Part shown: positions 25,801-37,260 of the stretch, one piece after another
Numbering within the stretch: position 1 is the first letter of the stretch
Layout: the number at the start of each line of letters is the position of its first letter
Source of the DNA: Dryobates pubescens
Taxonomy: Eukaryota > Chordata > Aves > Piciformes > Picidae
Assembly: GCF_014839835.1 (NCBI RefSeq)
Contig: NC_071627.1
Location: 17,974,001 to 18,038,000, forward strand
Direction: 5' to 3'
Length of the DNA stretch: 64,000 nt
The notes under the pieces: generated by a model
What the model saw: only the letters and a program-made list of their open reading frames with translations
Databases searched by the model: none
Told to the model about the DNA's origin: nothing
Made by a program: the position numbers and the translations under genes

Positions 25801-28800
25801 CAATCCCACTTCTGGACTCCAAAAAGCCTCTCACCCTGCACCTGTCACTCTACATTTTTTTTTTGGCAAGCACTACAACAGCACCCCCACTCTCCATCCT
25901 GGCTCAGTCTATGTCATATTCATATGGGAGTTTGTGAGGAAACAGCCTTGTTGCACTCTAGGGGATCCTGTTATCTTTGTTTTGAACTTTTAAAAGTCTG
26001 CTGCAGTCTTACCTCAGCTCCTGACTGCCTGCTCTACAGTGTTTGCATTAGGCAGAAGTGGTTATGATCCAAGAGAGCAGACCCAGCTGTTAACTGGAGT
26101 GCTGGGCAGGTCAGTGAAGGTCTAAATAAGGTTAAACATCATCCTCCAGAGTAACAGAGCTCTGAGCTGAGACTGGGTGCAGTAAGCAGAAGTGCTGTAG
26201 GCTGTCATGTAGATAAAGGATTTGGGTGATAGGCTTCTATTTTAGCCATGTCTCCTCTTTCCTCTCTGTTCTTCAGGATAAGACTCAAGAGGCACCTGGA
26301 AGAGAAGCTTTAGGTGAGCTGCATCCACAGGAGATAAGCAATCAGGCACAGGAGGAAGATGATAGTGATAGCACCTCTGCAGCCCTCACACTGGACTCCA
26401 CAAGTCCTGTCGACATGCAGCAGTAAGTAGTTTGTTCTGCTCTCTTGCAGACACAGCAGAACAAGAGTTTTTTCCCTTGTCTCACACAAAAACAAGTGTA
26501 TGGCATAGATCATCTCCAGGAAGGAGAACTAAGGAGAACAGGAGGGAAGGAGGTAACTTGTGCTGTCTTTGTGGATCCGCCAGCATTTCTGGGCATTTAT
26601 CTTAAGATGAAGGGAGAAGAGTAAAGATTAAATAAGAGATTAAATGGAATGTACATGTTTCCTCAAGGAAGCTCGGCCTCACGTGAGCTGGGCATCATAT
26701 TTTGTAAGGCAATTTCCAATCCAGCTCCTAAGAGAGGCATTGCCAGCCCTTTTAGGCAGGTGAAGGCATGTCAGCCAGATGCAGGCACTGCCACATGTGA
26801 TCGCCTGGGCTGCCTTTAAAAGCAAAACTGTGGAATTTGGGGATGAGAAAGTGAATAAAAACCACCTCAGATCTTCAGTGTAGCATGAGCTGTTCTGTCC
26901 AACTGATCCTACCCTTTAGAGCTGCTCAGCTTTTGTTTCTGCCTATTGCCCTGTATCTTTCTACATCCTGGATGTTTAGTTGTACATTCAGAAGCAGAAT
27001 ACTTCCACCCTGAGAGGCTTTGCTTAACTACAGCAAAGGATCTCTGCATTTCATCCACCTGGATGTGTTGGGTGCCAGCAGTATTGCCACCTTTTAGTCT
27101 CATGTGTGATGATCCAGCAATATATTCCCTCCACAGGGTGCAGCTGAGCTGGGATAACCCACTGCAGCATTTTGTTTTCAAAAGAACTCTCCTGTCCACC
27201 TGGAAGGTGATAGCCAGTCACAGGTATGTGGGGGCAAAGGGTTGGATTGACATGGCTCCAGGACGCATTGCCCCGAGTTCCAGCTCTTCTGTCACCAAGC
27301 TTTGTCCTCCCCTCCACAACAGCCACCACAGGTTGGCTCATCTCTCCATGGCTTTATTTCTGGCTGTCCTCACATCTAAAACAGCTGTGTGCTGCAAAGC
27401 TGGAGAGAAGGAACACTGCATATTTATTTCGTCTGCTCAATGTGACAGAGACCAAATGTTGCTTCCTACACAGCTGGCACAGCCAGCTTCAGTGAGGGAC
27501 TCAGCCTTCTCCCATGCCAGGTTGTGCCAGCCACGGAATACTGGCCATTTCTAACCAGCTCTGGCCCTTACAGCAAGTGGGGAAAGAGAGGCACTGGTCT
27601 GTGTTGTGATGTGGCATTTGGTGGAGGGGTGGACAGAGGTCATTCTTGGTGCTTGTCCCCCTAGATGCAGTGGCCCATTCCTGAAGGCAGTGTCAGAGAA
27701 ACAAGCCCCTGGATACAGGGATGTGGTGAAGAGGTGAGTTTTTGGAGGAAGTGCTTGCTAGTTAATTTCTTTTTTATCTTTTTCTGTCTTCTCTGGTTTC
27801 CAGAGGGCCAGTGGGACAGTTTCCTTCATCTTATTGCAGATGATTAGAACCTAGAAGCTTGCACTGGCTGCAGAGCTGATGGAATTGTGCCTGTCCTTTG
27901 CTTACTCCAGGCACACAGGATTCAGCTTCTGCAGCTCAGCAAATCTCTTCTCCCCGTGCTGGAAGTGTGCAACTCAGTCACATCATCCACCTCTCCTCAT
28001 CCACCACTTGCTCCCCAGATGTTTTGTTCTCAGCAGAAAAGTGGGTCATAAGAATGTTTCCCAGAGAGATTGAGGGCATTTTATTCAGAGATGACTCATA
28101 TTCTATTCTGGTCACAGCTGTCGTCTCTGCAGCCATTCATTTTCTCATTCTGTCAAAATAAAGGAAGTAATATTTATTCTCCATCATGTTCTCCTTATCA
28201 GCAGCTATTTTTGCTAGTGGCACCATTCAATTTTAAGGGGTTTTAATAGATACCTATTTTAGTAACTTTTCTGTCTCTACTAAGACCTGGACTGGCTTCT
28301 TGGAGACTAATTACTAGAAATGCTCTGCTTGCCTTCTCTGGAGCTTAACATTTAGAGGTGACTGCTAACGACCTGCCAAGTTGATTGGACAGCAAGTGTT
28401 GCATTGGCTAAATTTACTTGACTGACTTAGAAGAAAAACATTTCTCACTCTTCCTTAGTCCTGAGCAATAAAATTGATTGAAAATAGCTCTGCTTTCAGT
28501 GCCATACTGAAGAGAATAAGCTCACTCATGCAGAGCCTGAAGAATGCCTAGCCTTGGGTTGCAATATAATTTTCCTTCTGTCTTTTGTAGACCTATGGAT
28601 TTAACCAGCATAAAGAGAAGACTGTCAAAGGGACACATTCAGTCCATGGTCCAGTTCCAGCGTGACCTCATGCTCGTGTTCCAGAATGCTGTAATGTACA
28701 ACAGCTTCAACCACCACGTGCATCGCATGGCCATGGAGATGCAGCGAGAGGTCTTGGAGCAGCTGCAGATGTTGTCTGAAGCCCTCCTGTGCCCAAGGGA

Positions 28801-28825
28801 TAGGCTGTGGTGGGAGAGGAGGTAA
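4291..28825 (+). CDS. BRD8: BRD8, long isoform with second bromodomain
   Basis: Shares every exon of the short form through 18631-18675. It then skips the 19810 terminal exon and continues through 24142-24423, 24806-25009, 26277-26422, 27137-27223, 27665-27733 and 28591-28825. The total is 3819 nt, i.e. 1272 residues. After the LLSLF end of the shared exon comes AGHAWVWWESE (human form MGHEWVWLDSE), an acidic serine-rich linker, and then a second bromodomain at about residues 1143-1255. That domain has FLKAVSEKQAPGYRDVVKRP in the ZA loop and the conserved Asn in MYNSFNHHVH. The C-terminus after VLEQLQ reads straight on to a TAA at 28823-28825 and differs from the human tail. The exon skeleton is well supported; the exact C-terminus could change if another splice follows. 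Confidence 0.88.
4501..4555. repeat. GC-box tandem duplication, 25-bp unit, in BRD8 intron 1
   Basis: The unit GGGCAGCGGGCCCGGGGGAGGGGCG occurs at 4501-4525 and again at 4526-4550, followed by more GGGGCGG. Each unit holds Sp1-type GC boxes. It lies inside the first BRD8 intron, within the promoter CpG island. Confidence 0.75.
5045..5115. mobile_element. CR1-like LINE 3'-end remnant
   Basis: The stretch with ATCATGGAATCGCTAAGATT, ATCAAGTCCATCATTAACC and AACATTAATGAGTCCACCCC resembles the avian CR1 tail (consensus from memory: agaatcatagaatgg...atcgagtccaaccattaacctaacactg...). It is short and degraded, in BRD8 intron 2. Confidence 0.5.
5925..6035. mobile_element. Possible degraded CR1 fragment
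   Basis: GAGATTCTTCTTCACCAGGC then AAGCACTGGAATTCCTTGCC and GGAATCTGTGGATACCCACA resemble the sense strand of the CR1 body (consensus from memory: gagattcttcactgagagggtggtcaggcactggaacaggctgcccagggaagtggtggagtcaccatcc). Weak, old match in BRD8 intron 3. Confidence 0.35.
9701..9916 (+). other. BRD8: BRD8 72-residue Pro/Ser/Thr-rich exon, probable cassette exon
   Basis: 216 nt (72 codons) bounded by a strong acceptor (tttctcag) and a GTATGG donor. Both flanking junctions are phase 0, so the exon can be included or skipped without a frameshift. The encoded segment starts VTPGTLPSTP and contains TPPPSPLLSELLKKGSLLP. Human BRD8 has a corresponding variable segment. Skipping would join SPG to VGENEM. 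Confidence 0.75.
15715..17810 (+). other. BRD8: BRD8 first bromodomain exons (four exons)
   Basis: Exons 15715-15807, 16001-16069, 16769-16946 and 17706-17810 encode the first bromodomain. Helix Z starts near KIWKKAIMLVWRAAANHRYA. The ZA loop contains DDIAPGYHSIVQRPMDLSTI, the acetyl-lysine Asn sits in AVMYNSSDHDVY, and helix C is AVEMQRDVLEQIQ. The last exon adds a serine/lysine-rich tail. The domain is near-identical to the human one as I recall it. Confidence 0.9.
17085..17200. mobile_element. CR1 LINE 3'-end fragment
   Basis: AGAATTGTTTAGGTTGGAAT, then AAGTCCAAATGTTAATCTAA, CACTGAGAAGTCCCAACACT and CTGTGTCCCTAAGTGCCACA follow, in order, the CR1 segment ending 'gtccaaccattaacctaacactgccaagtccaccactaaaccatgtccctaagtgccacatct'. 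Clear CR1 relationship, in BRD8 intron 19. Confidence 0.75.
19810..20215 (+). other. BRD8: Alternative terminal exon of the short BRD8 isoform with its 3' UTR
   Basis: Acceptor tgactag then GAT GGA GGC. The coding part runs 19810-19869 to a TGA. The 3' UTR has an ATTAAA signal at 20193-20198, followed by a GT-rich stretch (about 20216-20236) typical of a downstream element. Retaining this exon gives the single-bromodomain protein, and skipping it gives the long form. Confidence 0.8.
20193..20198 (+). terminator. Poly(A) signal ATTAAA of short BRD8 transcript
   Basis: ATTAAA about 325 bases after the short-isoform stop, with GTGTACAGTGTGCAGTGT immediately downstream as a GU-rich element. Cleavage would fall near 20215. 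Confidence 0.65.
20216..24107. other. Long BRD8 intron between the two alternative 3' paths
   Basis: About 3.9 kb with no coding exon that I can support. It is intronic for the long isoform and downstream of the short isoform's poly(A) site. It contains the CR1 fragment near 21.2 kb and a run of 15 T at 22605-22619 followed by GCAG. No conserved reading frame was seen. Confidence 0.6.
21205..21500. mobile_element. Old CR1-like LINE fragment
   Basis: TAGAATAATGTAAGTTGGAA, GATCTAGTCCAAACTACTGC, CAGGTTGTTCAGAGCCTTGT, TCTGGGCAACAAGTTTCAGT and CTCGTATCCAGTCTGAATTT match successive parts of the CR1 3' region in the same order, with heavy decay. The boundary on the right is unclear; similar low-level matches may continue toward 21.7 kb. 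Confidence 0.6.
24108..24126 (+). repeat. (TC)n microsatellite forming the polypyrimidine tract before the long-isoform exon
   Basis: CTCTCTCTCTCTCTCTCTC runs to 24126 and is followed by TTTATGTTTGTTTGCAG, which ends at the acceptor for exon 24142-24423. The repeat therefore lies inside the splice-acceptor region that determines entry into the long BRD8 path. Confidence 0.8.
27137..28825 (+). other. BRD8: BRD8 second bromodomain exons
   Basis: Exons 27137-27223, 27665-27733 and 28591-28825 encode the second bromodomain: helix Z (FVFKRTLLSTWKVIASHR), ZA loop (KQAPGYRDVVKRPMDLTSI), BC-loop Asn in AVMYNSFNHHVH, and helix C (AMEMQREVLEQLQ). The acetyl-lysine Asn is kept. The Asp and Tyr found after it in bromodomain 1 (SDHDVY) and in the human second domain (SDHHVY) are Asn and His here. 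No AATAAA or ATTAAA is visible in the first few hundred bases after the stop, so the 3' end of the long transcript is undetermined. Confidence 0.85.
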
Positions 28826-29420
28826 CAAGCCATGTCTGAGGCCTGTTTCTCTTGGAGCAGTGTTGTCTCCTTGCCTCAGGATGTCTGCTGGGGCTCAGGG
28901 GATGTGCTGACATTGCAGCTGTGATCTTCAGCAGACCTAGTTATCCCACAGCTGCACCCGCCAGCTTGATGGGATAAGGAACAAAGTGCTTTCTAGAAGA
29001 GGCACTATATGGGAAACCTCCTCTCTTCCCTGGGAAAAGGAGCACCACAGTCCTGCAGTGAGAAGAGGTTCTCTGGGACAATTTAAAAAAAAAAAAAAAA
29101 GGAAGAAAAGAACCAATTGGGATGAATTGGGGTGCAGCCCTGTACACTCAAGGTGCTGCAGGAGAGCTCTGCTGTTTGCTTCCTTCCCTGTATGTTTGCA
29201 ATGTTGGTATCTTCAGGTTCGGGTTTGGTTGAGCATTACCCACATCCCCCGCGTCGGCAGCACAGCCCTGCGGTGCTCCGGTCAGCACCTGTAGACTGCA
29301 CCCCAGTAAAGGACCGTGTTGAAAGCCTTGTCTCCGCGTGTTTGACACCCCGGTCCGGGGGCAGGGGAGGCAGCGGGGAGGGGAGGCCCGGGGCGGGAGG
29401 GTAATCGGAGCCCCGGGTGA
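28826..29420. other. BRD8 long-form 3' flank and BRD8-NHP2 intergenic interval
   Basis: About 0.6 kb. It contains a run of 16 A at 29085-29100 with a purine-rich continuation and then rising CpG content toward NHP2. No canonical poly(A) signal was seen. Relative to the human map this is the junction between the 5q31.2 block (KIF20A-BRD8) and the 5q35 block (NHP2 onward). Confidence 0.55.
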
Positions 29421-29605
29421 ACGTGAGCAGCAGAAGAGGGCAGGGACTGAAGCGGGAAGGTTTCGCTCGCCATTGGCCGGTCTGGTGGGCGGGCAATACC
29501 AAAGAGCTTTGCTGATTGGTTGGCACAGATCCTCCAGCTGTCCATCTGGTCTCCCGGGCCGTGTGTGCCCTGGAAGTGGAAGCCGCGGCGTGGGGCGGTG
29601 TGGCG
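29420..29605 (+). promoter_or_regulatory. NHP2 promoter with two inverted CCAAT boxes
   Basis: CpG-rich, TATA-less region directly upstream of the NHP2 ATG. ATTGG (inverted CCAAT) occurs at 29472-29476 and 29515-29519, about 90-135 bases before the ATG, the usual distance for a housekeeping gene. GC boxes lie between them (GGTGGGCGGG). Confidence 0.65.
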
Positions 29606-30925
29606 ATGGCGCGGGAGAAGGAGCTGGAGGCGGCGGCTGATGCGGAGGGAACTCCTGAGCGGTCGTACCGGGAGCAGCTCGACTACTTGAACCCTATCGC
29701 TCAGCCGCTCGCCTCCCGCAAGCTGACGCGCAAGCTCTATAAGTGCATCAGGAAAGGTCTGGGTAGCACCGAGGCCGGGGCTTGGCGGGGCCCGGCGCCC
29801 TGGGCCGTGGCAGCCCAGCATCTCACGGTGTGCTTCTCTTGCAGCGGCCAAGCACAAACAGATCCGCCGCGGCGTGAAGGAGGTCCAGAAGTTCATCAAC
29901 AAGGGCGAGAAGGGGTAAGCGCTGCCCTGGCTCTGCTCACCCTGCACGGCACAGTCAGTGCGGCCGCTGACACGGGCGTTCCTCTGCAGGATCATGGTGC
30001 TGGCCGGCGATACGCAGCCTATCGATGTATACTGCCACATTCCCATCATGTGCGAGGACAGGAGCATCCCCTATGCATACGTACCTTCCAAATCGGTAAG
30101 GAGCTGGGACTGTGCAGCCAGTAGGAACCAGCCAGGGCAAAAGGGAACACAGTGGGCAGCACCCAGACTGAGCCGTCACAGAAGTGATCCGGAGAAAGTG
30201 CCAGTCTGGTGCCTAAATAAAAGCACCCAGTGCTTGTTCATTACTAGGGGATCAGAGGAATGCATGTCCATGGCACGGATGTGGTAGAGTTGCACTGTGG
30301 GGTTACAGAACCGTTTGTCCTAGACCCTGCAGCAGCTGGGGACTGGGACAGAGCCAAGATGCATTTTCCCCCGGTTAGTTGTGAGCTGGGAACTGACTGC
30401 TTGCAGAAATGAGATGCTGGCCAAGGTATGTGGTGGGACATTCTCCCCTTTGTAGACTGGAACACGGGGAGGTAGAGTTTGATGTCTGTTGAGCTTCACC
30501 CCAGTGCAGACAGCTTTGCAGTCTGTGGCTTGGCTCCCAACCCACAGGAAGGAGTGTGGTATGTGAGGCAGGCACCAGCCCCTTGTGCCAGAGCAGTGCT
30601 GTGCTCTGGAAATGAGCAGGGAAAACACTTCCTAAACCCAAGCATGAGTGTGGAGGGATTGGGCTTAAGGGGCTAGCAAAGACAACTTCCCTGTGTTCAA
30701 CCATGAGTGTGAAGTGTGTTGGCCAGATGTCTGAGGTCATCCTCTGAGAGGGACATAGGATTCCCCAACCTCCCCCACAGTCTTGCTCTGTTCTTCCAGG
30801 ACCTGGGAGCTGCAGCTGGCTCGAAGCGCCCAACATGCGTTATCATGGTCAAGCCCCATGAGGAGTACCAGGAGACTTACGATGAGTGCTTGGAGGAGGT
30901 GGCAGCCCTGCCCCTGCCCCTGTGA
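29606..30925 (+). CDS. NHP2: NHP2, H/ACA ribonucleoprotein core subunit
   Basis: L7Ae-family RNA-binding protein of H/ACA snoRNPs (pseudouridylation) and telomerase, located in the nucleolus and Cajal bodies with dyskerin, NOP10 and GAR1. Exons 29606-29756, 29845-29914, 29990-30095 and 30800-30925 give 150 residues (human 153). The N-terminal 20 or so residues are poorly conserved. From NPIAQPLASRKLTRKLYKCI (starting 'LNPIAQPLA') on, the match is very strong. KGEKGIMVLAGDTQPIDVYC and the L7Ae motif region IMCEDRSIPYAYVPSKSDLG are intact, and the C-terminus is EEVAALPLPL. The exon 1 donor is GTCTGG, a weak GT site, but frame and conservation require it. Start chosen as the first ATG in a good context (GGCGATGG). 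Confidence 0.96.
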
Positions 30926-31033
30926 GGAGCTGGGGACAGACAGTGGCTCACGGGGCAAGGGCGGGTCCCTGCTCCCCTATTTGTGGGGACACTGCCGAGG
31001 GCACAGACTGGGGGTTGATGAACACTGGAGCTG

Positions 31034-31039
31034 AATAAA
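31034..31039 (+). terminator. NHP2 poly(A) signal AATAAA
   Basis: AATAAA 109 bases after the NHP2 stop, followed within 30 bases by GTGTTTGTGGGGTTTGT, a typical GU-rich downstream element. Confidence 0.85.
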
Positions 31040-31079
31040 GGTGTTTGTGGGGTTTGTAGCTTGTGGTTCCGGCACTGTA

Positions 31080-31590
31080 CCTTGGAGCGGGCGTCCGGTG
31101 GGCAAGACCTGTATGGGATTCCCCCGTGCCGCCAGGGGGCAGCCGCACTCCCCGGATCCACTCCCTCCCGCGGAGAGGGCCGGGTATGGGTCCGGACGTC
31201 GTTGATCCGGCGCAAACCATTCCGCGCTGGAAGAGGGGTGGGCTGGCTCCTAGTCGGAGTGGTTTGAACGGATCAAATCATTTCGGCGGAGGGGGGTGAA
31301 GCCTAGCCCGGGGGCAGCGCTCGAGCAGCTCGCCCCGGCGGGGCCCGGCCGGTCGCGCAAGTCCCAGCCCTGCTGTGACTCATCCTGCTGCAATGCCCCA
31401 ACTGGTTGTACCGCCAGCGCCGGGCCGCCTCCCGCCCCGGAGCGGCGGCTCCCCGGCAGCCTAGGCGGACGCCGGCGCTGGGAGACCAGTGGGAGGTGGC
31501 CCTGGACCCAGGCCAGCCCGCACACCCCTTGTGTGCCTCAGAACCGGTAGTAGCCACCGTCGCGCTGGAAGAAAGCAAAGGCAGAAGCCA
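31080..31590. other. Orphan CpG island between the convergent NHP2 and N4BP3 3' ends
   Basis: About 0.5 kb of CpG-dense sequence (for example CCGGTCGCGC, GGACGCCGGCGCTGG). It lies between the NHP2 poly(A) site (about 31055) and the inferred N4BP3 poly(A) signal at 31608, so it belongs to the promoter of neither gene. No TATA box, recognisable first exon or conserved reading frame was found. Confidence 0.55.
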
Positions 31591-31607
31591 GAAAAGTGAA
31601 ATTCGAA

Positions 31608-31613
31608 TTTATT
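31608..31613 (-). terminator. N4BP3 poly(A) signal (AATAAA on minus strand)
   Basis: TTTATT on the plus strand reads AATAAA on the minus strand, about 965 bases beyond the N4BP3 stop at 32577. The span 31590-32576 would be the 3' UTR; nothing else recognisable is seen there apart from a short poly-C run near 32392. Confidence 0.65.
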
Positions 31614-32576
31614 GCAGGAAAGGCAGAGGAGAGCTGGGCCAGGCCCAACCGTCACATGGCTCCACTGTTACAGGCACGGAGCATGGCTCCTTCCCGTGCT
31701 TCTCTATTTAGTCTCCCCCAGCACTGGCCCAGCGCTTCAGCTACCCCTCACCCACCCAAGGAAGGGTGACACGGGGCTACCCCAGCCTCTTCCCATCTTG
31801 GGGAAGATCACAGCTCACAGCCCATATGCCCCAGTCCTCCTTCCCCTTCCCAAAGGTCTCCCAGGGCATCAGAGCACCAGGTTCTCATCTCTTCTTGCAC
31901 AAGGCACTCAGTCATTAAGTTCAAGGGTTCTGTACTGGGACACTGCATTAACCACCCTCCACTGCAGAGCAGCCCTTAATGCTAGTGACCTGGAGAGCCC
32001 CAGCAGGTTCTGGGACAGCTGCTCCCACTTCCCAGCAGTACCAGCGCTTACCAGGCTTTCCTCCTATACGTTCCCGGTGGCACCAACACTGACCAGTGCA
32101 GGCCCAGGGCACCACCACCTCCCTGGCTCTATTACCCTACTGTCAGGGCAACTGCTGTGAGCAGCTGGAACCCCCACAGCAAGGGAGCAGGGCTGGGGAT
32201 AGGGCTTGAGCCTCTCCTTACAGAACATTAAGTTATAGGGTTGTAGGGAACAGAGGTGGCAGATCAGGAGGGACAGGGAATGTCTCACAGGGCGCTTGGT
32301 TTCTGCTCACATAGCAGAAGGAATCACAGGGCAAACGCTCCTGGAGTCAGAGCATGGGGCACATGCAAGACCCCTACCCTGGCACAGATGACCCCCCCCC
32401 CCTTCTCTAGAGAGACCCCCAGAAGGGCCTGAAGCACTGCAAGAATGAAAAGCTCTCTTGTCACAATCAGTCCTGCTCAGGGCAGCACCGAGTGGCCAGT
32501 TCTTGTGCAGACCCTGAGATCATCCTGTTGAAGCAGCAAGAGACCTTCCCCTTTCACAGTCCTACTGGCATCCCAC

Positions 32577-35044
<2,468 letters not shown>

Positions 35045-35077
35045 GGAGAATTAGAGAAAAGCCCGGTACCAGCACTG

Positions 35078-37036
35078 CTGAAGGAGAGACAAAGTCAGCA
35101 ACACCTAGGCAGCCAAGATGCTCAGCTTCCCCTTTCCCAGCTAGCCCCAAGGACCTACAGGGCTCCTGGTTCCAGGAGGGACCCACCAAGTCCTGAGTAG
35201 CTGCCTAAAGGCCCAAGAGCCAAGTGAGCAGGGTGCTGCCATGCAACACACACTGGGCAAACCTCAGCGAGGCAGGGGCTCCCTGCTGCTGCCCCTGCCG
35301 TGGCAGAGCGCTTCCCTCCCACACCCAGCCCCACCTCCCGCCTGCGGCCGGGGCTGCCACCGAAACAGGCACCTGCCACCCAGCCAGGCGGGCAAGTTCA
35401 GGAGCCGGCAGCACCTGCCTGGGCCTGATGCCAGCCCCGGCCCAGAGGCATCGAGCCACCCTGCTGGGAATCCACATCCTGGACACCCTCTGGAAACCTC
35501 CCCAGAAAGACCCTGGGGATGCCCAGGCCCCGGATGCACAAGGGACAGGCACCTCTCCTGCCCCACAGGGCATCTTCTCACACAGCACAGGCTCCCACAC
35601 CATGCAGGACAAGTTTCCAAGCTCTTCCTATGGCCCTGCTCCACCTGCAGGCACTCCCACCACAACACCAGGCAGGGACAAAGCAGCCACAGACCAGATG
35701 TATGTGTGCGTGCAGGGGACCCCGTGGCCGGACATGGCGGGAAGGGGCAGGATGCAGCCAGGACAATGCAGCTTCCTGTGCAGGTGGCCAGGGGAGTGAG
35801 GACATCTTCGACCTCAGCTCCAGCTCCCAGGAAAGGAACAATGGCCCTCCCAGCTGGAGGGGATATAGCAAGCAGGGCAGGGGCCAGGCAGAACCCCCAC
35901 CATGGCTCCCAGCCTTGCCGAGGGCTCGTGGGCCTGGTTACACCCAGGAAGCTGCCCTGGTTCTCAGCTCCACGCACCGGGTAAACAAACACCCCGCTTT
36001 TAATTGCTGCCACGCACAAACCTGTCTGACAGCTCCTGCCCTTCACTGTCACCTCCCTCCGTAAGCCGAGCACCTGCTCCAGGCCCATCAGCACCCTACG
36101 AAGCACAGCAGAGATGGACCCTCTGGGAGGGTCCCAGGTGCCTATGGTGCCACCCGACGCGCACTGGGATGGGGAACATGGATGTCCCTGCGGTGGGAAG
36201 CTCACAACACCCAACCTCTGGCACTGAGGCATCCACCGAGCCCCGCAGCGGCTCCTCCCGACGGAGTCGACCGAGGAAGTAGGTCAGGTTGTGGGAGGTT
36301 TGGGAAGCGCCGGGGGAACTCGAAGGTGTCCTGCCTGCGGCAGCAAGGGTGGCACCCCCCAGGGCGGCAAAACACCGGTCCGGCCAGCCTGGCTCCTTCC
36401 CGTGGTGGCGGACAAGAACTGGTCCCAGCCCCAGTCGTGCCCCCGGCGAGCCCTGCCTGGCCAGGATACAGCTACAAGCCCTTCCCCAGCTCCTCCGGCG
36501 TTTCCATTCTGCCCCCGCTCCCACGTCCCCGCAACCCCCCCTGCGCCTCCACGCATTCCCCACCGAGCCCGGCCGGAATTTCCGGCACGGAGGAGGCGTA
36601 GGGGGAGGTCGTCCCCGGGGCCGGGCCCAGGGCCGGTCGAGCGTGCTGAAGCAGAGGACAAAGCACCGCACGGCGGAGAGCACCGCGGGAGGGGCGCTCT
36701 GGGGCAACACATCGGGGCGGGGGCGCATTGGGACTCCCAGAGGTCCACATCGGAGCGCACCGAGAGGTGGCCCGGGACTCCCCGACGGGCGCACCGGGAG
36801 GCGCAAGGGGAGGCAGCCTGGGGCTCCCCGATGGGCGCACCGGGAGGCGCAAGGGGAGGCAGCCTGGGGCTCCCCGACGGGCGCATCGCAGTGCACCGAG
36901 AGATGACGCATGAGGGCTCCCCGGGGGGCCTACCTGAGCTCTCCGGAAGGAGCACGGAGGCTCAGCGAAGGGCGTACCGGGAGGCGCACCAAGGTTCCCC
37001 GGGAGGCACACCGGAGCGCACCGGGCCCGTACTCAC
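35078..37036. other. N4BP3 intron 1 (no other gene seen)
   Basis: GC-rich interval with many long spurious open frames but no supported exon. Its right part holds the 46-bp minisatellite and merges into the CpG island. Confidence 0.5.
36760..37025. repeat. GC-rich minisatellite, 46-bp unit plus degenerate copies
   Basis: Two near-identical 46-bp units start at 36784 and 36830 (GACGGGCGCACCGGGAGGCG / GATGGGCGCACCGGGAGGCG...), and the start of a third is at 36876. Degenerate copies with GCGCACCGGG, GGCGTACCGGGAGGCGCACC and GGAGCGCACCGGG continue to about 37025. The array lies in N4BP3 intron 1 against the promoter. Confidence 0.8.
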
Positions 37037-37260
37037 CATGCCGGCGGCGCTGCGATCCTGCTCAGCTCCTTTCCCCGCTCCTTCCCTCGCCGTGTTTGAA
37101 CGCGCCCCTCGGTCGCGACCGCGCGGGCAGCGGGCGGAGCCGGCACCGGCAAATCGCGGCGCGGAGGCGGGCGGCGGCGGCACGGCAGGGAGGGGAAGGG
37201 CGGGAGGAGGAGGAGGAGGAAGGGAGGCGGTCTGGTCGTGCCCACCGGCGGGGCGGGGCA
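37037..37260 (-). promoter_or_regulatory. Probable untranslated first exon and CpG-island promoter of N4BP3
   Basis: The minus strand carries a consensus donor, ATG|GTGAGT, ending at 37037 inside a dense CpG island (about 36.25-37.48 kb). It is the only good upstream donor candidate that I see for the N4BP3 coding exon acceptor at 35078. The intron would be about 1.96 kb. The transcription start is not fixed by sequence. Assignment to N4BP3 is inferred from strand and distance. Confidence 0.5.

Noticed and set aside
28157-28162. AATAAA on the plus strand as a BRD8 3' end
   Set aside because: It lies in the intron before the last bromodomain exon (28591-28825). Using it would truncate the second bromodomain, and no terminal exon precedes it.
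29282-30067. Minus-strand 261-codon frame antisense to NHP2
   Set aside because: A shadow of the GC-rich NHP2 promoter and exons; it has no splice support or recognisable domain.
35264-36232. Minus-strand 322-codon frame between N4BP3 exons
   Set aside because: It lies wholly in the proposed N4BP3 intron 1, shows no domain and has Cys/Gly/Pro-rich chance composition.
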